Assembly: GCA_900321945.1 (NCBI GenBank)
Contig: ONXY01000014.1
Coordinates: 1 to 12,523, forward strand
Source: an uncultured Eubacteriales bacterium
Lineage (GTDB): Bacteria > Bacillota_A > Clostridia > Christensenellales > Aristaeellaceae
DNA: 12,523 nt
Direction: 5' to 3'
In this document: in pieces, positions 7,677 to 12,523 of the stretch
How positions within the stretch are numbered: position 1 is the stretch's first letter
Layout of the letters: every line of letters starts with the position of its first letter
Made by a program: the position numbers and the translations under genes
The notes under the pieces: model-generated
Database searches by the model: none
Seen by the model: the letters and a program-made list of their open reading frames with translations, nothing else
What the model was told of the DNA's origin: nothing

Positions 7677-8876
7677 ATGAACAGAATTCAGATGAAGACG
7701 CCGCTGGTGGAGATGGACGGAGACGAGATGACCCGGATCCTCTGGCGGGCAATCAAGGAGAAGCTGATTCTTCCTTTTGTGGATCTGAAGACGGAATACT
7801 ACGATCTGGGCCTGAAGCACCGGGATGAGACGGACGACCGGGTTACCGTCGAAAGCGCCGAAGCCGCGCTCAGATACGGGGTGGCGGTGAAATGCGCCAC
7901 GATTACGCCAAACGCGCAGCGGGTGGAGGAATACGGGCTGAAGAAAATGTGGAAGAGCCCGAACGGAACCATCCGCGCCATTCTGGACGGCACGGTCTTC
8001 CGCGCGCCGATTCTGGTGGAGGGCGTGCGCCCCACCGTGCGCACATGGGAAAAACCCATCACCATCGCACGCCACGCTTACGGAGACGTGTACAAAAACT
8101 CGGAGATGCGGATTCCGGGGCCCGGGAAGGCGGAACTGGTCTTTACCGGTGAGGACGGGAAGGAGATCCGGCAGGAGATCTTCACATTCAAAGGCCCCGG
8201 CATCGTGCAGGGAACGCATAATCTGGACAGAAGCATCTATTCCTTCGCTCATTCCTGCTTCAGATACGCGCTGAGCGTCGGGCAGGATCTGTGGTTCTCC
8301 ACAAAGGATACCATCAGCAAGACCTACGATCACCGTTTCAAGGAAATCTTCGAGGAGCTGTATGAGACAGAATACCGGGAAGCCTTTGAAAAGGCGGGGA
8401 TCGAATTCTTCTATACCCTGATTGACGACGCGGTTGCGCGCGTGGTCAGAAGCAGGGGCGGCTTTATCTGGGCCTGCAAGAACTACGACGGGGACGTCAT
8501 GAGCGATATGATCGCCACCGCTTTCGGAAGTCTGGCCATGATGAGCAGCGTGCTGGTCAGTCCCAACGGACAGTACGAGTACGAGGCGGCCCACGGCACC
8601 GTAACCAAGCACTACTACAAATATCTGAAAGGCGAAGAAACCAGCACCAATTCCGTGGCGACGATCTTTGCCTGGAGCGGCGCGCTGAAGAAGAGAGGCG
8701 AGCTGGACGGTCTGAAGGATCTGGAAGCCTTCGCGGACCGGCTGAAGCAGGCGACGCTCGAAACGATCCGGAGCGGGATCATGACAAAGGATCTCGCGGT
8801 GATCTGCGACAGGGAAGTACAGGGCGTGGGAAGCTTCGAATTCCTGGATGCCATCGCCCGGAAACTGGCAGAATAA
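7677..8876 (+). CDS. icd: Isocitrate dehydrogenase, NADP-dependent, eukaryote-like (type II) form
   Basis: Icd decarboxylates isocitrate to 2-oxoglutarate with production of NADPH. In an anaerobe this mainly supplies glutamate synthesis. The 399-residue protein matches the homodimeric type II subfamily that includes human IDH1: [11 protein letters not shown] at 13-23, [20 protein letters not shown] carrying the serine and arginines that hold isocitrate, RHAYGD with Arg132, [11 protein letters not shown] with the metal-binding aspartates, and [11 protein letters not shown] near the cofactor. Lys311-His312 occupy the Arg-His pair that contacts the NADP 2'-phosphate, so NADP use is likely but not certain. 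The ATG at 7677 is preferred over longer in-frame starts because GGAG lies 7 nt upstream and the family begins here. Flanked by its own promoter and a terminator, it appears monocistronic. Confidence 0.97.
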   Translation: MNRIQMKTPLVEMDGDEMTRILWRAIKEKLILPFVDLKTEYYDLGLKHRDETDDRVTVESAEAALRYGVAVKCATITPNAQRVEEYGLKKMWKSPNGTIRAILDGTVFRAPILVEGVRPTVRTWEKPITIARHAYGDVYKNSEMRIPGPGKAELVFTGEDGKEIRQEIFTFKGPGIVQGTHNLDRSIYSFAHSCFRYALSVGQDLWFSTKDTISKTYDHRFKEIFEELYETEYREAFEKAGIEFFYTLIDDAVARVVRSRGGFIWACKNYDGDVMSDMIATAFGSLAMMSSVLVSPNGQYEYEAAHGTVTKHYYKYLKGEETSTNSVATIFAWSGALKKRGELDGLKDLEAFADRLKQATLETIRSGIMTKDLAVICDREVQGVGSFEFLDAIARKLAE

Positions 8877-8888
8877 TTCATCTGAAAA

Positions 8889-8914
8889 CCGCCCGGAAAC
8901 GGGCGGCTTTTTTT
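8889..8914 (+). terminator. Rho-independent terminator after icd
   Basis: CCGCCCG (8889-8895), a GAAA tetraloop and CGGGCGG (8900-8906) form a perfect 7-bp GC stem. C and seven T residues (8908-8914) follow, starting 12 nt past the icd stop. Confidence 0.95.
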
Positions 8915-8936
8915 GCGGAAAAAACCATCTTGTCCA

Positions 8937-8965
8937 TTGACATGTAAATACTTTCATGGTATGCT
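8937..8965 (+). promoter_or_regulatory. Sigma-A-type promoter for kdgA-kdgK
   Basis: A perfect TTGACA (8937-8942) is followed after 17 nt by TATGCT (8960-8965), which is preceded by TGG as an extended -10. The leader from about 8972 to 9027 is near 56 nt. Confidence 0.8.
8941..8958. promoter_or_regulatory. 18-bp imperfect palindrome filling the kdgA promoter spacer (candidate operator)
   Basis: CATGTAAATACTTTCATG matches its own reverse complement at 14 of 18 positions and spans the -35/-10 spacer. The inner TGTAAA..CTTTCA resembles LacI/CcpA-type operators apart from the central CG, so catabolite control or a hexuronate repressor of KdgR type is plausible. This is inference from shape only. 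Confidence 0.45.
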
Positions 8966-9027
8966 TTTCAAGGAAGATGAAACAATCCGCGGGAAGCGGA
9001 AATGAACGGAGAGGGAGTGCGGTTATC

Positions 9028-9987
9028 ATGAGTTTTCTGGATAAGCTGTCCCTGGCGGGCCTGGTTCCCGTCATTGCCATCAACGACGCGGAGGACGCGG
9101 TTCCGCTGTGCCGCGCTCTGAGCGAGGGCGGACTTCCCGTGGCGGAGATCACTTTCCGGACCGCCGCGGCCGAGGAGTCCATCCGCAGAGTGCACGAGGC
9201 CCTTCCGGACGTGCTGCTCTGCGCGGGAACCGTGCTGACCACCGAACAGGTCGACAGGGCCGTAAAGGCAGGCGCCGCCGCCATCGTCAGCCCCGGACTG
9301 AACCCCGTTGTGGTGAAGTACTGTGTGGACAGGGGAATTCCGGTATGCCCGGGCACAAGCAGCCCTTCCGATATCGAGACGGCGCTGAGCTTCGGGCTGA
9401 AGGCCGTAAAGGTTTTCCCCGCGGAAGCGATCGGCGGACTCAAGCTGATCAAGAGCATGGCCGCTCCCTACGGAGACATGAAATTCATGCCCACGGGGGG
9501 GATAAACGAGAACAATATGCTGGATTATCTTGCTTTCCCGAAGATCCTGTGCTGCGGAGGCAGCTGGATGGTGCCCAAGGACGCGGTGGAAAACAAGGAC
9601 TGGGCGCGCATCACGGAGCTTACCCGTTCCGCGGTGAATAAAATGCTGGGCCTGGAACTGCGGCACGTCGGCGTGAACAGCGGGAGTCCCGAAAAAGCCA
9701 TGGAGGACGCGAAGATCTTCGCGAAGCTGCTGGGCTGGGAGATCAGGGACGGAAACTCCTCCACCTTCTGCGGAACCGGTTTCGAGATGATGAAGAAGCC
9801 CTTCAAGGGGACCCACGGGCATATCGCAATCGGCTGCAACGACGTGGCCCGGGCAAAGTGGCACCTGGAACTTCGCGGATTTGAATTCGTGGACGAGAGT
9901 GAAGCTACGTTTAAGAACGGAAAGATGACGGCCGTCTATCTGAAGGATGAGATCGCCGGATATGCCGTCCATCTGGTACAGAAATAA
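9028..9987 (+). CDS. kdgA: KDPG/KHG aldolase with C-terminal glyoxalase-like (VOC) domain
   Basis: The enzyme splits 2-keto-3-deoxy-6-phosphogluconate into pyruvate and glyceraldehyde-3-phosphate, and often also 4-hydroxy-2-oxoglutarate. Residues 1-205 are a complete class I aldolase barrel. Glu40 and Arg44 (AEITFRT) and the Schiff-base Lys128 (VKVFPAE) lie at a constant offset of five from E. coli Eda residues 45, 49 and 133. CAGTVLT and SPGLNP are also present. Residues about 210-319 form an extra domain reading like a vicinal-oxygen-chelate/glyoxalase fold: RHVGVNSG, FEMM, HGHIAIGCNDV and a final VHLVQ. Possible metal ligands are His213, Glu253, His265 and His315. Plain Eda is about 210 residues. 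The ATG at 9028 has GGGAG 10 nt upstream and begins where the family does. kdgK follows 37 nt later, so this is an operon for hexuronate breakdown. Confidence 0.93.
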   Translation: MSFLDKLSLAGLVPVIAINDAEDAVPLCRALSEGGLPVAEITFRTAAAEESIRRVHEALPDVLLCAGTVLTTEQVDRAVKAGAAAIVSPGLNPVVVKYCVDRGIPVCPGTSSPSDIETALSFGLKAVKVFPAEAIGGLKLIKSMAAPYGDMKFMPTGGINENNMLDYLAFPKILCCGGSWMVPKDAVENKDWARITELTRSAVNKMLGLELRHVGVNSGSPEKAMEDAKIFAKLLGWEIRDGNSSTFCGTGFEMMKKPFKGTHGHIAIGCNDVARAKWHLELRGFEFVDESEATFKNGKMTAVYLKDEIAGYAVHLVQK

Positions 9988-10024
9988 TCATACACAACCC
10001 AAAAGACGAAGGAGGAACTGACTC

Positions 10025-11059
10025 ATGGCGAAAATCATTACATTCGGCGAAATCATGCTGCGGCTGAAGAGCCCCGGATACGAGCGCTTCTTCCAGAGCC
10101 CCGCTCTGGAGGCGACGTTCGGCGGCGGCGAGGCCAACGTGGCGGTCAGCCTGGCCAATTACGGCCTGGACGCGGCTTTTGTGACCGTGATGCCGAAAAA
10201 CGATATCGCGGAAGCCTGCATCCGCGAACTTCGGGGCTTCGGCGTGGATACCACGAAAATCGTCCGGAAAGACGGGCGTCTCGGAATCTATTATCTGGAA
10301 ACGGGAGCCGTACAGCGGCCCTCCAAGGTGATCTACGACCGGGCGGGTTCCACCATCGCCGAAGCCAAAGCCGGTGATATCGACTGGAAAAAGGTGTTTG
10401 AAGGAGCAACCTGGTTCCACCTGACAGGCATCACTCCCGCCATTTCCCAGGGTGCCGCGGATCTGAGCCTGGAGGCCGTGAAGGCCGCGAAGGAGCTGGG
10501 CGTCCACGTCTCCTGCGACCTGAACTACCGCAAGAATCTGTGGAAGTACGGGAAACGGGCGGACGAGGTGATGACCGAGCTGGTGAAATACGTGGACACC
10601 GTCATCGCCAACGAGGAAGACTTCCAGAAGGCGCTGGGCCTGAGCGCGGAATCCTCTTCCGCCGCCGAGGAAGGCCAGATCGACGTGGAGCTCTACAAGA
10701 AGATTGCCTCCTCCGCCATGGCAAAGTACCCGAACATCAAACGGGTGGCCATCACCCTGCGGGAGAGCAAAAGCGCCAATCACAACGACTGGAGCGCGTG
10801 CCTGTACAACGGAAAGGATTTCTTCCTTTCCCGGAAATACAGCATCACGGATATCGTGGACCGCGTCGGCGGCGGCGACAGCTTCGGCGGCGGCCTGATC
10901 TACGGCCTGAACACCTACAGCGACGAGAAGACCGCCCTCGAGTTCGCCGTGGCGGCTTCCTGTCTGAAGCATACCATCCCCGGGGACTACAACCGGGTTT
11001 CAGCGGCCGAGGTGGAGAGCCTGATGAAGGGCTCCGGCACCGGACGCGTCCAGCGGTAA
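10025..11059 (+). CDS. kdgK: 2-keto-3-deoxygluconate kinase (PfkB family)
   Basis: KdgK phosphorylates 2-keto-3-deoxygluconate with ATP, making the substrate of the KdgA encoded just before it. The 344-residue protein has the PfkB ribokinase fold: GGGEANVAVSLANYG at 33-47 (signature 1), the CDLNYRKNLW substrate and core segment typical of sugar-acid kinases, and DIVDRVGGGDSFGGGL near 277-291 (signature 2), with catalytic Asp285 and an anion hole of glycines. A short acidic, serine-rich insertion (SAESSSAAEEGQ) follows NEEDFQKALGL. It is absent from short KdgK proteins but seems common in Clostridial members. AAGGAGG (10009-10015) supports the start. A strong terminator follows. A different PfkB sugar kinase is possible on sequence alone, but the adjacent KDPG aldolase makes KdgK the best call. 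Confidence 0.93.
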   Translation: MAKIITFGEIMLRLKSPGYERFFQSPALEATFGGGEANVAVSLANYGLDAAFVTVMPKNDIAEACIRELRGFGVDTTKIVRKDGRLGIYYLETGAVQRPSKVIYDRAGSTIAEAKAGDIDWKKVFEGATWFHLTGITPAISQGAADLSLEAVKAAKELGVHVSCDLNYRKNLWKYGKRADEVMTELVKYVDTVIANEEDFQKALGLSAESSSAAEEGQIDVELYKKIASSAMAKYPNIKRVAITLRESKSANHNDWSACLYNGKDFFLSRKYSITDIVDRVGGGDSFGGGLIYGLNTYSDEKTALEFAVAASCLKHTIPGDYNRVSAAEVESLMKGSGTGRVQR

Positions 11060-11068
11060 AAAAGACAA

Positions 11069-11109
11069 AAAAACCGGCGCCCGCCGGAAATGGACGGGCG
11101 CCGGTTTTT
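11069..11109. terminator. Strong, probably bidirectional terminator between kdgK and the convergent reductase
   Basis: ACCGGCGCCCG (11073-11083) pairs perfectly with CGGGCGCCGGT (11095-11105). A-rich sequence lies before the stem and T residues (11105-11109) after it, so both strands end in a U-run. It starts 9 nt after the kdgK stop and lies 29 nt beyond the minus-strand stop at 11138. Confidence 0.93.
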
Positions 11110-11137
11110 GTCTGCCGCCGCGGCGGCACGTTCCGGA

Positions 11138-12523
11138 TCAGGCCAGAGCTTTCCGCAGCGTGTTCCGGACGGCGCCGGGGCCGGCCAGAAGAGACGCGAG
11201 GAAGCCTTTGATTTTATCGTCCAGTCCGGTGCCCAGAAGGCAGGTTCCGAAAAGAGCCGGATCGGACAGAAGTCCGTCGATCTTACCTTCCGCCGTTTCC
11301 GGGAAGCCGAGACGGATTCCCTGAAGGGCTTCCGTCAGGCGGGGGAGCAGGGGATCGGGGCTGATTTCAAAGGGTTCGCCCCGGTCGTCCACGCCCAGCA
11401 GATAGCGCAGCCAGCCGGCGATGGCGAGCGGGATCGCGGTCAGAGATGCGGCGTCCCGGGAAGGATCGGCCAGATAGCTCTTAATGGTTTCTCCGAAACG
11501 GATGGGAACCTTCTGACTGGTGTCGCAGGCGATGCGCTGGGGGGTATCGGGCATAAAGGGATTGGGCAGACGGACGTTCACCACCGTATCGATGAATTCC
11601 CTCGGGTTGAGAATGCCCGGGTCCGTTACGACGGGAAGCCCCTCGTCGTAACCGATGCGGCGGATCAGACCGACCAGATCGGGATCTTTCATTTCCGCGC
11701 TGATCCGGGTGTAGCCCAGGAGACATCCGTACACAGCCAGCGCGGTGTGCAGCGGGTTCAGACAGGTGGTCACTTTCATGCGCTCCACCTTGTTCACCGT
11801 TTCCCGGTCCGTAAAGAGGAAGCCCGCGGCCTCCAGAGGCGGCCTGCCGTTCGGGAACCGGTCCTCAAGAACCAGGTATTCGCTCTCCTCGGCATTGACG
11901 AAAGGCGCGATGTATGTGTGCTTCGAGGTCACGACGGGATCCAGCCCCTGAAGACCGTCCGCCCGCAGCATTTCTTCCACGGAGGCGTCGGGGCGCGGCG
12001 TGATCTTGTCGATCATCGTCCAGGGGAAGGAAACCCGGGCCGGATCGCTGACGTAGGACAGGAATCCCTCATCCTTCCAGCCTTCCGCGAATACCCGGAC
12101 GGCCTGATACAGCTTCTCTCCGTTGTGGGAGCAGTTATCCATGGACACCATGGCGACCGGCGCGCCGCCCGCCCGGTACCGGGCGAAGAGCAGGGAGACC
12201 ACCTTACCCAGATAGCTCTCCGGCTTTTCCGGGCCGGCTTCCAGATCCGCAGCGACAGCGGGCAGGAGCTTTCCTTCCGCATCCCGCACGACATAGCCCT
12301 TCTCCGTGATGGTAAAGGAAGCCAGCTGCAGGGAAGGGGAGGAGAATACCGATTTCAGGTGATCGAATTCAGCTGCGTTTCCACTGTCCAGCATGCAGGA
12401 TTCGGCGATGGAACCGACGACTGTTTTTTCCACGGAACCGTCCGATTTCAGGGTTACGAGCAGCGAGTAATTGCCGCTGGGACGGTAGCCTTTTTCCACG
12501 ATTTCATAGTCGAAACCTTCCAC
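11138..12523 (-). CDS. uxuB: Mannitol-dehydrogenase-family oxidoreductase, probably D-fructuronate reductase (N-terminus beyond window)
   Basis: The visible 461 residues belong to the polyol-specific long-chain dehydrogenase family. Typical blocks are ITEKGYVV, VSMDNCSHNGEKL (E. coli-type 'SCDN..NG'), FPWTMIDKITP, FPNGRPPLE, MKVTTCLNPLHTALA with the Lys250-Asn-His catalytic group, and AIAGWLRYLLGVDD. In the hexuronate pathway UxuB reduces fructuronate to mannonate with NADH. Facing kdgA-kdgK, this is the likeliest role, but tagaturonate reductase or a mannitol 2-dehydrogenase cannot be excluded. Compared with the family, roughly 70 N-terminal residues, including the Rossmann G.G motif, are missing because the gene runs off the window edge. 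The GTG codon at the edge is an internal codon, not a credible start. The gene ends at TGA beyond the bidirectional terminator. Confidence 0.85.
   Translation of the reverse strand: MEGFDYEIVEKGYRPSGNYSLLVTLKSDGSVEKTVVGSIAESCMLDSGNAAEFDHLKSVFSSPSLQLASFTITEKGYVVRDAEGKLLPAVAADLEAGPEKPESYLGKVVSLLFARYRAGGAPVAMVSMDNCSHNGEKLYQAVRVFAEGWKDEGFLSYVSDPARVSFPWTMIDKITPRPDASVEEMLRADGLQGLDPVVTSKHTYIAPFVNAEESEYLVLEDRFPNGRPPLEAAGFLFTDRETVNKVERMKVTTCLNPLHTALAVYGCLLGYTRISAEMKDPDLVGLIRRIGYDEGLPVVTDPGILNPREFIDTVVNVRLPNPFMPDTPQRIACDTSQKVPIRFGETIKSYLADPSRDAASLTAIPLAIAGWLRYLLGVDDRGEPFEISPDPLLPRLTEALQGIRLGFPETAEGKIDGLLSDPALFGTCLLGTGLDDKIKGFLASLLAGPGAVRNTLRKALA

Noticed and set aside
8956..9027. Upstream extension of the KdgA frame
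   Set aside because: The extra 24 residues lie on the -10 box and leader, and the aldolase family begins at MSFLDKL. The extension is not translated if the promoter is correct.
7659..9458. 599-codon open frame antisense to icd and kdgA
   Set aside because: It crosses two recognised genes and their terminator and promoter on the other strand. The translation is low-complexity shadow text, so it is a codon-bias artefact.
9911..10972. 353-codon open frame antisense to kdgK (and a similar 334-codon one opposite kdgA)
   Set aside because: Both mirror well-identified sugar-acid enzymes, contain no motifs, and would need transcription through the strong terminators and into the promoter region.

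Overview
The window looks like chromosomal DNA of a fairly GC-rich, low-G+C-phylum-type Firmicute, most likely an anaerobic gut or rumen Clostridium-class organism. This is inferred from the greA-lysS order, strong AAGGAGG-type ribosome binding sites, sigma-A-like promoters, compact GC hairpin plus T-run terminators, a eukaryote-like (type II) NADP isocitrate dehydrogenase, a KDPG aldolase with a C-terminal glyoxalase-like extension, and a cytidylate-kinase-like protein of the Clostridia type. The exact genus cannot be read from the sequence. There is no sign of phage, IS element, CRISPR, tRNA or rRNA.

Layout, left to right. (1) The tail of greA and complete lysS, closed by a clean terminator (1-1636). 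(2) A two-domain protein of unknown role with a uridine-kinase-like P-loop half (1664-2740), converging and overlapping by 7 nt with a membrane-anchored transglutaminase-like protein on the minus strand (2734-3576). (3) A divergent control region (3577-3787) with one promoter for the transglutaminase gene and one for guaB, then guaB itself (IMP dehydrogenase) and a long bidirectional terminator (5256-5293). (4) A small membrane-anchored protein of unknown role on the minus strand (5324-5950), and a second divergent region (5951-6141). (5) A cytidylate-kinase-like gene overlapping by 7 nt with a gene for a secreted protein of unknown function (6142-7565). (6) A dense control segment (7605-7660) and icd (7677-8876). 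(7) kdgA-kdgK (9028-11059), with their own promoter, and a convergent mannitol-dehydrogenase-family gene, probably fructuronate reductase (uxuB, truncated by the window edge).

Functionally, the right end is most of the lower hexuronate (glucuronate/pectin sugar) branch: fructuronate reductase makes mannonate, the absent mannonate dehydratase would make 2-keto-3-deoxygluconate, KdgK phosphorylates it, and KdgA splits KDPG into pyruvate and glyceraldehyde-3-phosphate. Icd makes 2-oxoglutarate and NADPH, mainly for glutamate synthesis. The remainder is translation, transcription and purine housekeeping.

I did not find a clear new biological system. The items most worth a second look are the regulatory DNA (a GntR-like palindrome on the icd -10 box, a palindrome filling the kdgA promoter spacer, and a 9-bp inverted repeat around the guaB -10 box), the two-domain P-loop protein, the KdgA fusion, and the kinase/secreted-protein overlap.
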